Assembly (NCBI RefSeq): GCF_022695985.1
Contig: NZ_JAAPBF010000050.1
Span: forward strand, 1-37,319
DNA length: 37,319 nucleotides
Source: Streptomyces sp. NP-1717
GTDB taxonomy: Bacteria; Actinomycetota; Actinomycetes; Streptomycetales; Streptomycetaceae
Direction of reading: 5' to 3'
Under the pieces are notes generated by a model. The model saw only the letters and a list, made by a program, of their open reading frames with translations. It had not been told where the DNA came from and ran no database searches. Below, piece by piece: positions 1 to 7,744 of this stretch (positions are counted from its first letter, which is position 1; each line of letters opens with the position of its first letter). Made by a program: the position numbers and the translations under genes.

Positions 1-52
1 GTGGGCTGCGGTCGCCCATGGTGCCGTACGCCGCCCCGCGCACGGACACGCC

Positions 53-1822
53 CTACGACCGGACCGCCGCCCCCCGGGGAGCCAGCACCAGGTCGATGTC
101 GACCGACAGCGCCCCGCCCAGGTACGCCGCCGGGTGGGCGTGCGGCGCGTAACCCGTGGCCGAGCCCGCCAGGACGTACTCACCGGCGGACGGTGCCGTG
201 AGCGCGTACCGGCCCTCGTCGTCCGCCGTGGTGAGACCGGCCTGACGGCCGCGAGCGTCGACGAGCGTGACGTTCGCCCGTGGGACGGGCGCGCCCTCGG
301 TGTCCAGCACCCGGCCGCGGAAGCCCCGGTCGCCGGTCTGGGCGGGCACGTCGTTCTCACTGCTGGCCAGCAACTCGGTCCGGGGCGACGCCTTGTGGGA
401 CGGCAGGAACGCCGCCAGCGCGAGACCGCCGAGCACGGCGGCCGTGGCGATCATGAACGAGATGCGGAAGCCGTGCAGGCTGGGCACCGCCGTGGGACCC
501 GTGCCGATCGCCGTACGCGCCAGCACCATGCCGATGACGGCGCTGGACACCGACGTACCGATCGACCGGGCCAGGGTGTTCAGCCCGTTGGCGGCGCCGG
601 TCTCCTTCGGGTCGACGGCCCCGACGATCAGGGCGGGCAGCGAGGAGTACGCCAGCCCGATGCCCGCGCCGAGGACCACCGAGATGACGACGGTCTGCCA
701 GGCGGCGCTCATCATGACCAGCCCGGCGCCGTAACCGACCGCGATGACCGCCATGCCGATCATCAACGAGACCTTGGGGCCGCGCCGCGCGGATATCCGG
801 GCGTAGACCGGGGCCACGAACATCATCGTCAGACCGAGCGGGGCGACGCACAGACCCGCGACGACCATCGACTGGCCGAGGCCGTAACCGGTCGACGTGG
901 GGAGCTGAAGCAGCTGCGGCAGGATCAGCGACACCGCGTAGAACGCGACGCCGACCATCACCGAGACGAGGTTGGTCAGCAGCACCTCGCGGCGCGCGCT
1001 CGTACGGAGGTCGACGAGCGGTGCCTTGAGACGCAGCTCCATGGCGCCCCACAGCCCGAGGACCACGGCGGCCACCGCGAACAGACCCAGCGTCGTGGAC
1101 GACGTCCAGCCCCAGGCGCTGCCCTTGGTGATCGGCAGCAGCAGGGCGACGAGACCGGCGGAGAGGCCGAGCGCGCCGAACCAGTCGAACCGGCCACCCG
1201 CCCGCACCGAGCTCTCCGGCACCACCAGGACCGTCAGCACCATCGACAGCACGCCCAGTCCGGCGGCGCCGAAGAACAGGGTGTGCCAGTCGGCGTGCTG
1301 CGCGACCAGCGCGGCGCCGGGCAGGGCGAGTCCGCCGCCGACCCCGATCGACGAACTCATCAGGGCCATCGCCGAGCCGAGCTTTTCGCGGGGCAGCTCG
1401 TCGCGCATGATGCCGATGCCAAGGGGTATCGCGCCCATCGCGAAGCCCTGGAGGGCGCGGCCGGCGATCATCACCGTCAGATCGTCGGTGAACGCGCAGA
1501 TCAGCGAGCCGACGACCATGACGGCGAGGCTCGCGAGCAGCATCCGGCGCTTGCCGTACAGATCGCCGAGCCGCCCCATGATCGGGGTGGACACCGCGCC
1601 GGCGAGAAGCGTCGCCGTGATGACCCACGTCGCGTTGTCGGGCGAGGTGCGCAGCAGCGCCGGCAGGTCCTTGATGATCGGGACGAGCAGGGTCTGCATG
1701 ACGGCGACGGTGATGCCGGCGAACGCGAGTACCGGGACGACGCCGCCGGTCCCCCGCTTACGCGGAACGGCCCCGGGGACGGGGCCGGATCCGGCGTACT
1801 GGTCGGGCGTCGCTTGCGGCAT
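53..1822 (-). CDS. MFS drug-efflux-type transporter with C-terminal carboxypeptidase-regulatory-like domain
   Basis: 589-residue membrane protein, probably a proton-driven exporter; substrate unknown. The first ~480 residues are a 14-helix MFS body of the DHA2 kind, with motif A visible as GRLGDLYGKRR near residue 85. The last ~90 residues (from GFRGRVLDTEGAPVP) look like a soluble carboxypeptidase-regulatory-like beta-sandwich: GxVxDxxGxPVPxAxVxLVD, then TTADDEGRYAL, then EYVLxxSATGY. That appendage is unusual on a transporter. I chose ATG at 1822 because GGAGG lies 8 nt upstream and the protein then begins at a normal MFS N-terminus; the frame stays open further upstream but that part reads as non-coding. 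It is divergent from a second MFS gene, with a palindromic operator candidate between them. The domain calls are family knowledge; the drug-efflux role is inferred. Confidence 0.9.
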   Translation of the reverse strand: MPQATPDQYAGSGPVPGAVPRKRGTGGVVPVLAFAGITVAVMQTLLVPIIKDLPALLRTSPDNATWVITATLLAGAVSTPIMGRLGDLYGKRRMLLASLAVMVVGSLICAFTDDLTVMIAGRALQGFAMGAIPLGIGIMRDELPREKLGSAMALMSSSIGVGGGLALPGAALVAQHADWHTLFFGAAGLGVLSMVLTVLVVPESSVRAGGRFDWFGALGLSAGLVALLLPITKGSAWGWTSSTTLGLFAVAAVVLGLWGAMELRLKAPLVDLRTSARREVLLTNLVSVMVGVAFYAVSLILPQLLQLPTSTGYGLGQSMVVAGLCVAPLGLTMMFVAPVYARISARRGPKVSLMIGMAVIAVGYGAGLVMMSAAWQTVVISVVLGAGIGLAYSSLPALIVGAVDPKETGAANGLNTLARSIGTSVSSAVIGMVLARTAIGTGPTAVPSLHGFRISFMIATAAVLGGLALAAFLPSHKASPRTELLASSENDVPAQTGDRGFRGRVLDTEGAPVPRANVTLVDARGRQAGLTTADDEGRYALTAPSAGEYVLAGSATGYAPHAHPAAYLGGALSVDIDLVLAPRGAAVRS

Positions 1823-2004
1823 AGGTGAAGCCTCCGGGCAGGGGAAGGGTGGGCCGGGCAGTCGTATGGATGAAGGCTGAACGCTTGCGGGCGCCCCGGT
1901 ATTCCGCGCGGCGCGGGCGGATCGGCGCCCGGGGTCCGGCGAAGCGGCGCCCGTGGTCTGCTCGCGTTGAAGCCGGACAGGCCCTAGGCCGCGGGCCCGG
2001 TGTT

Positions 2005-2030
2005 CCGTACATCGATATCCCGATGTACGG
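2005..2030. promoter_or_regulatory. Perfect 10-bp-arm palindrome, probable operator between divergent MFS genes
   Basis: CCGTACATCG (2005-2014) and its exact reverse complement CGATGTACGG (2021-2030) are separated by 6 bp. The site lies 21 bp upstream of the plus-strand MFS start and about 180 bp upstream of the minus-strand one. Size and symmetry fit a TetR- or MarR-family dimer site. No regulator gene is adjacent, so the binding protein is unknown. Confidence 0.6.
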
Positions 2031-2051
2031 GGCAGGGGGCGGGCTGCGACC

Positions 2052-3524
2052 ATGACGGCCATGGCCCACGTCCCGGCAGTCTCCGAAACCGAAAACGGCC
2101 GCGAGCCCGAATCCGGCCCCGGCACCGAGAACGCCGGCGCCGCGCGGTCGACCCGTACCTGGGCCGTCATCGCCGCCGCGTGCGCCGGGCAGTTCCTCGT
2201 CGTCCTCGACGTCTCGGTGGTCAACGTCGCCCTGCCGTCGATGCGTACCGACCTCGGCCTCAGCACCATCGGCCTCCAGTGGGTCCTCAACGCCTACACG
2301 ATCGCGTTCGCCGGGTTCATGCTCCTCGGCGGCCGGGCCGCCGACATCTTCGGCCGCAAGCGGATGTTCCTCGCCGGGCTCGGCGTCTTCACCGCCGCGT
2401 CCCTGGCCGGCGGTCTCGCGCAGGAGGGCTGGCAACTGCTCGCCGCCCGTGGTGTACAGGGCCTCGGCGCGGCCGTACTGGCCCCCGCGACGCTCACCAT
2501 CCTGACCGCAGCCGTCCCCGCCGGACCGGCGCGGACGCGGGCCATAGCCACCTGGGCGGCGGTCGGCGCGGGCGGCGGCGCGGCGGGCGGGCTCGTCGGC
2601 GGCGTACTGACCGACGCGCTGTCCTGGCGCTGGGTGCTGCTGATCAACGTGCCCACCGGGGCGCTGGTCCTGGCCGCCGCCGTGCTGTGGCTGACGGAGG
2701 GCCGGGCGAAGGAGGCGCGGCGCCGGCTGGACCTGCCCGGCGCCGTCCTGGTCACCGGAGGTCTCGCCGTCGTCGCGTACGGCATCGTGCAGACCGAGGA
2801 GGCGGGCTGGACGGCCGCGGCGACCCTTGTGCCGCTCCTTGGCGGACTGCTGCTGCTCGCCGCGTTCCTGCTGGTCGAGGCGCGCACCAAGCAGCCGCTG
2901 ATGCCGCTGAGACTCTTCCGCGTACGGGCGGTCTCGGGCGCCAACGCGGGGATGATGGTGACCGGTTCGGCGTCGTTCGCGATGTGGTTCTTCATGACGG
3001 TCTACGCCCAGAACGTCCTCGGCTACACGCCTCTCCAGGCGGGCCTCGCGCTCATACCGAGTTCGCTGAGCGTGGTACTCGGCTCCAAGCTGGCGCCCGT
3101 GCTGATGCGGCTGATCGGTGCCCGCCACGTCGCGGTCCTCGGCGCGCTCGTGGGGGCGGCCGGATTCGGCTGGCAGTCGGCGATGACCGCCGACGGCACC
3201 TTCCTGAAGACGATCCTGGGACCCGGCATCCTGATGATGGCGGGCGCCGGACTGGCCATGACACCGCTCGCCGCCCTCGCGACGGCGAGCGCGGCACCCG
3301 GCGAAGCCGGTCTCGTCTCCGGCCTCGTGAACACCTCGCGGACCATGGGCGGGGCCATCGGCCTCTCGGTCCTCTCGACGGTCGCGGCGGCCCGTACGTC
3401 CCACGGGACGGGCCCGGTGGCGCTCACCGAGGGGTACGCGCTGGCGTTCAGGACCGGGACGGGACTGCTGGTCGTGGCGGCGCTGCTGATGTTCTTCTGG
3501 CTGCCGCGCCAGTCCGACACGTAA
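2052..3524 (+). CDS. MFS multidrug efflux transporter, DHA2 (EmrB/QacA) family
   Basis: 490-residue, 14-TM proton antiporter of the DHA2 family. Visible hallmarks are the first helix with VVLDVSVVNVALPSM, motif A as GGRAADIFGRKRMF, RGVQGLGAAVLAPATL in helix 4 to 5, and SWRWVLLINVPTG after helix 6, a typical EmrB/QacA signature. About 30 hydrophilic N-terminal residues precede helix 1. The start is ATG 2052; a second in-frame ATG at 2061 is also possible, and neither has a strong Shine-Dalgarno sequence. It is transcribed away from the MFS gene at 53-1822, with the 26-bp palindrome just upstream of its start, so it is likely under a repressor responding to a small molecule. Substrate cannot be told from the sequence. 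Confidence 0.92.
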   Translation: MTAMAHVPAVSETENGREPESGPGTENAGAARSTRTWAVIAAACAGQFLVVLDVSVVNVALPSMRTDLGLSTIGLQWVLNAYTIAFAGFMLLGGRAADIFGRKRMFLAGLGVFTAASLAGGLAQEGWQLLAARGVQGLGAAVLAPATLTILTAAVPAGPARTRAIATWAAVGAGGGAAGGLVGGVLTDALSWRWVLLINVPTGALVLAAAVLWLTEGRAKEARRRLDLPGAVLVTGGLAVVAYGIVQTEEAGWTAAATLVPLLGGLLLLAAFLLVEARTKQPLMPLRLFRVRAVSGANAGMMVTGSASFAMWFFMTVYAQNVLGYTPLQAGLALIPSSLSVVLGSKLAPVLMRLIGARHVAVLGALVGAAGFGWQSAMTADGTFLKTILGPGILMMAGAGLAMTPLAALATASAAPGEAGLVSGLVNTSRTMGGAIGLSVLSTVAAARTSHGTGPVALTEGYALAFRTGTGLLVVAALLMFFWLPRQSDT

Positions 3525-3560
3525 CAGAGCACGCCTGGCGGCGGTGCGCGGCCCGGTCCC

Positions 3561-4166
3561 TCAGAGCCAGCCCTGCTGCCGGGCGGCCCGTACCGCCTCC
3601 ACGCGGTTACGGGTCCGGGTCTTGCCGATCGCCGACGAGAGATAGTTCCGCACGGTCGACTCCGACAGATGCAGTTTCGCCGCAATGTCCGCGACGGTCG
3701 CCCCGTCCACGGAGGCGTTCAGCGCGTCGCACTCGCGCGCGGTCAGCGGGCTCGGACCCGCGCTCAGCGCGGCGGCGGCCAGCACCGGGTCGACCACCGT
3801 CTCCCCGCCGAGCACCCGCCGGATGGCCTCGGCCAGCTCCTCCACCGGCCCGTCCTTGACCAGGAAACCCGCGGCCCCCGCCTCCATCGCCCGGCGCAGA
3901 TAGCCGGGCCTGCCGAAGGTGGTGAGGATCAGCACCCGGCAGTCGGGGACCTCCTCGCGCAGGTCGGCGGCGGCGTCGAGACCGCTGCGGCCGGGCAGTT
4001 CGATGTCGAGCAGCGCCACGTCGGGACGAGCCGTCAGAGCGGTGGAGACGATCGTGTCCCCGGTGGACACCTGGGCGACCACCTCCATGTCCCTCTCCAT
4101 ACCGAGGAGCAGCGCGAGGGCGCCGCGCATCATGTTCTGGTCCTCGGCGAGAAGGACTCTGATCAT
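3561..4166 (-). CDS. NarL/LuxR-family response regulator of the ABC exporter operon
   Basis: 201-residue DNA-binding response regulator. The receiver domain occupies about residues 1-118, with acidic pocket E8/D9, phospho-acceptor D54 in ALLDIELPG and conserved K104 in FLVKDG. A LuxR-type helix-turn-helix follows at about 136-195 (SPLTARECDALNAS, then VADIAAKLHLSESTVRNYLS). This architecture matches DesR/LiaR-type regulators. The start codon overlaps the stop of the upstream histidine kinase (ATGA), so the two are translationally coupled and are the last two genes of a four-gene operon. The kinase partner is therefore assigned with confidence. The target is inferred to be its own operon through the GGACA/TGTCC sites near 7120-7166. 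Confidence 0.95.
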   Translation of the reverse strand: MIRVLLAEDQNMMRGALALLLGMERDMEVVAQVSTGDTIVSTALTARPDVALLDIELPGRSGLDAAADLREEVPDCRVLILTTFGRPGYLRRAMEAGAAGFLVKDGPVEELAEAIRRVLGGETVVDPVLAAAALSAGPSPLTARECDALNASVDGATVADIAAKLHLSESTVRNYLSSAIGKTRTRNRVEAVRAARQQGWL

Positions 4167-5422
4167 GCCGGTCGCTCCGATTCCGTCGGTGAAGCCGTCT
4201 CCGCGGGCCGCGTGTCCGCCGTGGGATCGACCGGGAGTACGGCGGTCACCCGGAAGCCGCGTCCCGCCGGACCGGCAGGTCCCGTTTCGAGCGAACCGCC
4301 CGCCACGGCCAGCCGCTCGGTGAGACCCGTCAGGCCCGTACCCCGGTAACCCGGTGCCGTTCCCGTATCCGCGCCCACGTCGTCGGCCGGTCCAGAGCGT
4401 ACGCCGCGACCGTCGTCCGCGATCACCAGCCGGACCCGCTCCGGCGCGCCGTCCACCGTGATCTCGCAGCGGGTCGCCCCGCTGTGCCGTACGGCGTTGG
4501 TGACCGCCTCCCGTACGACCCAGCCGAGCAGCGCCTCCGTACGCGGTCCCAGCGGCGGCCCCGACTGCCGTACGACCGGCTCGATCCCGGCGGCCGTCAG
4601 CGCGGAGCGCGCCCGGTCCAGCTCGGTCGTCAGGCGGGCGTCGCGGTAGCCGGTGACGGCCTCGCGGATCTCGGTCAGCGCCTGTCGGCCGACGGACTCG
4701 ATGTCCGTGATCTGCGCCAGCGCGGCGTCCATGTCGCGCGGCGCGAGCCTGCGCGCGGCCTCGGACTTCACCACGATCACGGACAGGGTGTGGCCGAGCA
4801 GGTCGTGCAGGTCGCGCGAGAAGCGCAGCCGCTCCTCCTCGACCGCCGAACGCGCCAGCTCCTGCCGGGTCGCGCGCAGCTCCACCACCGTCTCGGACAG
4901 GGCCAGGATCGCGGCGGTGACCAGCATCGAGATGACCGTGCCGTACGCGATGGTGACCGCGCCCCACCCGTCGTGGACTGCCGCGATGACCGCGACCGTC
5001 ACCGCCAGCGGCCCGCCGACCAGAACGAGATACCGGCCACGCAGCACGGTGCCGCAGGCGAGCCCGAACAGCGGGAAGAACAGCAGCCAGCTGCCGCCGT
5101 AGGTACCGCCGAGGCCGAACGTCATCACGGCCATCCCGGCCAGCGCCCACCAGGTGCTCCGGCTGTGCCGTGCCGACGGGTGGAAGGCCCGGAACACCAC
5201 ATTGATGTAGAGGGAGTTGAAGACCAGCAGCCCGATGGCGCCGAACCAGGGGTTGGGGGTCTCGCCCTGGACGATGTTGGAGAAGGAGCCGAGGCCCAGC
5301 AACAGCCACGGCAGCATCGCGAAGCCCGGGATCGACTCCGGCCGCAGCCCGCGCCGGGTCCTCGGCTCCCGCTGCTGGGCCCTCACCGGCTCGCGCCGGG
5401 TCTCCGTCGCCGCGTCGCTCAT
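4163..5422 (-). CDS. Sensor histidine kinase (HisKA_3, DesK-like)
   Basis: 419-residue membrane sensor kinase. A cytoplasmic N-terminus (about 35 residues, Arg-rich) precedes roughly five to six TM segments between residues 35 and 178, with no sizeable extracellular domain, as in DesK/intramembrane-sensing kinases. The HisKA_3 dimerisation helix contains FSRDLHDLLGHTLSVI with phospho-acceptor H206. The HATPase domain follows, with the N box REAVTNAVRHS, the G1 box VIADDGRG and GTGLTGLTER near the end. It overlaps the response regulator at its 3' end and the ABC permease at its 5' end by 4 nt each (ATGA), so it is co-expressed with an exporter. It probably senses membrane state or an envelope-active compound; the actual signal is not visible. 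Confidence 0.94.
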   Translation of the reverse strand: MSDAATETRREPVRAQQREPRTRRGLRPESIPGFAMLPWLLLGLGSFSNIVQGETPNPWFGAIGLLVFNSLYINVVFRAFHPSARHSRSTWWALAGMAVMTFGLGGTYGGSWLLFFPLFGLACGTVLRGRYLVLVGGPLAVTVAVIAAVHDGWGAVTIAYGTVISMLVTAAILALSETVVELRATRQELARSAVEEERLRFSRDLHDLLGHTLSVIVVKSEAARRLAPRDMDAALAQITDIESVGRQALTEIREAVTGYRDARLTTELDRARSALTAAGIEPVVRQSGPPLGPRTEALLGWVVREAVTNAVRHSGATRCEITVDGAPERVRLVIADDGRGVRSGPADDVGADTGTAPGYRGTGLTGLTERLAVAGGSLETGPAGPAGRGFRVTAVLPVDPTADTRPAETASPTESERPA

Positions 5423-6144
5423 GCCGTCCTCGCAGACTTTCGGTAGGACATCACAGCGTACGAACCGGACACCGCCAGCCAGCCGAGGAGTACGGCGACC
5501 GCCGTCGGGCCGGGGGCGTGCCCGGCGGTGGTGGCCCAGCCGAGTTCGGCGAAGCCGTGGGCGGGCGTGTACTCGGCGACGGTGCGCAGCCAGCCGGGGA
5601 ACGCCTCGATCGGGAACCAGAGCCCGCCGAGCACGGCCAGACCCATCAGGGCGCCCACGTTGACCACTCCGGCGGTCTGCGCGGAGAGCCGGTAGCCGTT
5701 GCCGATCCCGAAGAGCGTGAACGGCAGCGTGCCCACCCACAGCAGCAGGACCAGCACGGCCCACTGCCAGGCGTCGAGCCGTACCCCGTTGGACACCGCG
5801 CCGGCCGTGAGGACCGCCAGGATCGCGGGCAGGACAGTCACCGTGCTGGTGACGGCACGGCCGAGTACGACCTGACGGGGCCGCATGGGGGTGATGCGCA
5901 ACTGGCGCAGCCAGCCGAGCGAACGGTCCTCGGCTATGCCCGTGCCGACGCTGACGGCGGCGCCGAGCGCGCCGTAGGCGGCCATGCCGACCATCGCGGT
6001 CGTCTTCCATCCGGCGGCGCCGTCGTCGTCGGGGCCGAGGTTGGTGAACAGCAGATACATCAGTACGGGCATCCCGGCGCCGAAGATCACGAATCCCGGG
6101 TCGCGCAGGGTGCGCCGCATTTCGAGCAGGACGTAGCCGACCAT
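5419..6144 (-). CDS. ABC-2 type transporter permease
   Basis: 241-residue integral membrane subunit of an ABC exporter. Six hydrophobic segments are visible: RDPGFVIFGAGMPVLMYLLF, KTTAMVGMAAYGALGAAVSV, the helix after MRPRQVVLGRAVTS, LDAWQWAVLVLLLWVGTLPF, VNVGALMGLAVLGGLWFPIE, and one near the C-terminus. The short amphipathic loop SLGWLRQLRITPMRP matches the coupling region of ABC-2 permeases. Start ATG 6144 overlaps the stop codon of the ATPase gene by 1 nt (TGATG) and its own stop overlaps the kinase start, so ATPase and permease should be made in matched amounts. DesK/DesR- or LiaSR-like operons often carry such a transporter. Exported substrate unknown (lipid, peptide or drug). Confidence 0.92.
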   Translation of the reverse strand: MVGYVLLEMRRTLRDPGFVIFGAGMPVLMYLLFTNLGPDDDGAAGWKTTAMVGMAAYGALGAAVSVGTGIAEDRSLGWLRQLRITPMRPRQVVLGRAVTSTVTVLPAILAVLTAGAVSNGVRLDAWQWAVLVLLLWVGTLPFTLFGIGNGYRLSAQTAGVVNVGALMGLAVLGGLWFPIEAFPGWLRTVAEYTPAHGFAELGWATTAGHAPGPTAVAVLLGWLAVSGSYAVMSYRKSARTA

Positions 6145-7094
6145 CACACCGTCTCCTTCGCCGTCGTCGGCCCGGCACCGGTGAGCGCGAGGAACGCGTC
6201 CTCCAGCGTGGCGTGGGCGACCTCCAGGCCCTTGACCCGGCCGAGGGCGGCGAGCGCGACGACGGTCGCGTCGGAGTCGTCCGTACGCAGCCGGGCTCGG
6301 TCGCCCCGTACCTCCACCGAGACGACACCCGGCAGCGTGCCGAGCCCTTCCGTGCCGCGTCCCGCGAGATCGAAGGCGACGAGGTGGCCGCCGACCGCGC
6401 GTTTGATCCGCTCGCCGCTGCCGTCGGCGACGATCCGGCCGTGGTCGATGACGACGATCCGGTCGGCGTTGTCGTCGGCCTCCTCCATGTAGTGCGTGGA
6501 GAACAGGACGGTGTTGCCCCGGCGGGCGTAGGCCCGCATGGACGCCCAGAACGCGCGCCTGGCCTCCACGTCCAGGGCCGCCGTCGGCTCGTCGAGGACG
6601 ATCAGCCCGGGGCTGCCGGCGAGGGCGATCGCGAAGCGGACGCGCTGCCACTGGCCGCCGGAGAGCTTGTCGACGCGGCGCCCGGCGAGTCCGGTGAGCC
6701 CGGCGAGCTCCAGGGCCTCGGCGAGAGGCAGCGGGCGCGGGTAGGTGCTCGCGACGAACGACACGAGTTCGCGCACCGTCGTACGGCGGATCGGCCCGCC
6801 CTCCTGGAGCATCGCGCCGACCCGCCCCGAGGTCACCGCGCGCTCGGGGGTGTCGCCGAAGAGCCGGACGCGGCCGGTGTCGGGCTCGTCGAGGCCGAGC
6901 AGCAGGCCGATGGTGGTGGACTTGCCCGCGCCGTTGCGTCCGAGGAGGGCGATGGTCTCGCCGCGTGCGATGTCCAGGTCGACGCCGTCCACCGCGCGTA
7001 CGGCGCCGAAGGACTTCGTCACTCCCTCGACGCGTACGGCGGGCGCGATCGGGGGGCGTGTGGCGGGTGTCGCCGGTGCCGGTGGCTGTGTCAT
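6144..7094 (-). CDS. ABC transporter ATP-binding protein (drug/bacitracin-resistance type)
   Basis: 316-residue ATPase subunit. Walker A is LLGRNGAGKST, the ABC signature is DKLSGGQWQRVRFA, Walker B is GLIVLDEPTAALD and the switch histidine lies in FSTHYMEEAD. A C-terminal extension of about 90 residues after the nucleotide-binding domain is typical of DrrA/CcmA-like exporter ATPases. It is the first gene of the four-gene minus-strand operon (ATPase, permease, kinase, regulator). The start is ATG 7094; upstream sequence is non-coding and carries two GGACA/TGTCC dyads. The ~20-residue Pro/Ala-rich N-terminus before the first strand (PAVRVEGVTKSF) is ordinary for Streptomyces. Confidence 0.94.
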   Translation of the reverse strand: MTQPPAPATPATRPPIAPAVRVEGVTKSFGAVRAVDGVDLDIARGETIALLGRNGAGKSTTIGLLLGLDEPDTGRVRLFGDTPERAVTSGRVGAMLQEGGPIRRTTVRELVSFVASTYPRPLPLAEALELAGLTGLAGRRVDKLSGGQWQRVRFAIALAGSPGLIVLDEPTAALDVEARRAFWASMRAYARRGNTVLFSTHYMEEADDNADRIVVIDHGRIVADGSGERIKRAVGGHLVAFDLAGRGTEGLGTLPGVVSVEVRGDRARLRTDDSDATVVALAALGRVKGLEVAHATLEDAFLALTGAGPTTAKETV

Positions 7095-7119
7095 GCCGAC
7101 GACGTTACGGAGAGCGCGC

Positions 7120-7166
7120 GGACACCGGCAGATACGTGTGTCCGGAGTCGGCCGGGACAAATGTCC
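7120..7166. promoter_or_regulatory. Two GGACA/TGTCC dyads upstream of the ABC-two-component operon
   Basis: GGACAC (7120-7125) pairs with GTGTCC (7138-7143), and a compact palindrome GGACA-AA-TGTCC lies at 7155-7166. They fall 26-72 nt upstream of the ATPase start codon. On the minus strand a TTGTCC element lies inside the compact dyad. Repeated half-sites of one sequence upstream of an operon encoding its own NarL-type regulator suggest autoregulation. The assignment to that regulator is inferred. Confidence 0.4.
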
Positions 7167-7201
7167 TGCCCTCACGCCGTGTTGGCCCGGCTGTGTCCCC
7201 C

Positions 7202-7380
7202 AGGGCCTGTCTTCAAAGTCCCGCCTGGCCGGCGACGCCCGCCGCACGGCACCTCGCCGCGTTGTCGGACTCGGCCGAGTACGCCCGGTACGACCCCGAT
7301 CCTCCGCCTTGCGCTACACCGCACCAGCCGCCGCCAGCCTCGCCCTTCGGGCGGACGGCGCTACTTTGAAGACAGGCCCT
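7202..7380. mobile_element. MITE-like element, 179 bp with 18-bp perfect terminal inverted repeats
   Basis: AGGGCCTGTCTTCAAAGT at 7202-7219 is the exact reverse complement of 7363-7380. The interior is about 140 bp, GC-rich, and contains no convincing gene. I see no clear target-site duplication. The terminal sequence looks like the end of an insertion sequence (an IS5-type origin is my impression, not a demonstrated match), so this is best called a non-autonomous, transposase-less element or IS remnant. It sits in a 650-bp region without large genes, between the ABC operon promoter and the small gene at 7464-7634. Confidence 0.6.
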
Positions 7381-7402
7381 CGAGCGGTGTTCGCCCCCGA
7401 CC

Positions 7403-7448
7403 CCGGACGGACCCGGACGGACTTGTGGGTCCGTCCGGGTCCGTCCGG
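7403..7448 (-). terminator. Strong hairpin terminator, 20-bp perfect stem
   Basis: 7403-7422 and 7429-7448 are perfect reverse complements with a 6-nt loop (TTGTGG). Each arm contains two CCGGACGGAC-like units. The hairpin starts 15 nt past the stop of the small minus-strand gene at 7464-7634. It has no U-tract, which is common for Streptomyces terminators. It would also stop transcription coming from 7745-9019 before it enters the ABC operon promoter. Confidence 0.75.
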
Positions 7449-7463
7449 CGACCGGGGACGGAC

Positions 7464-7634
7464 TCAGGCCGTCTCGGTGTTCTCCCCGGGACGGCGGTGG
7501 CGCCCGTGGGCCGACGACTGCGAGTCGTCGGTGGCGGCGGCCCCGCCCCGGTGTTTTCCGTGGCCGGTTTCGTCCCGGTCGCCGGCCGCCTGGTGCGGAC
7601 GGTCCTGGGCCGTGTCTGTTCGGCTTTCGGACAT
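7464..7634 (-). CDS. Small His/Arg-rich protein with HGKHRG/HGRHRR repeats
   Basis: 56 residues, hydrophilic, with no TM segment or signal peptide. Two copies of a short motif are visible, GHGKHRGG at residues 24-31 and AHGRHRRPG at 42-50, separated by an acidic/Ser stretch. I have a general memory of small Streptomyces proteins with such motifs but cannot name a function; metal, nucleic-acid or membrane binding are all possible. Support for a real gene: GGAG 11 nt upstream of ATG 7634, a TAGTAT -10-like element at 7732-7737 just past the stop of the preceding gene, and a perfect 20-bp terminator hairpin 15 nt after the stop. The frame is open a little further upstream (ATG at 7679), but without a ribosome site. 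Confidence 0.5.
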   Translation of the reverse strand: MSESRTDTAQDRPHQAAGDRDETGHGKHRGGAAATDDSQSSAHGRHRRPGENTETA

Positions 7635-7744
7635 GTGGGAAGTCACTCCGTCAAATCGCTGCATCGCTGCTGTCGCTGCTGGCACACGGGGGCCGGCCGT
7701 CCCCGTACCGACCGACCGGACCCGCGGCAAAATACTAACCAGCC

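Noticed and set aside
1..52. Window left edge
   Set aside because: Only 52 bases downstream of the MFS stop; no gene, hairpin or repeat can be supported.
134..1828. Long plus-strand open frame opposite the MFS gene
   Set aside because: It is a GC-rich shadow of the minus-strand transporter; the composition is Arg/Gln/Asp-rich with no domain pattern.
1823..2290. N-terminal extension of the first MFS gene by about 155 residues
   Set aside because: The extension overlaps the divergent MFS gene and palindrome and reads as non-coding; ATG 1822 has a good ribosome site.
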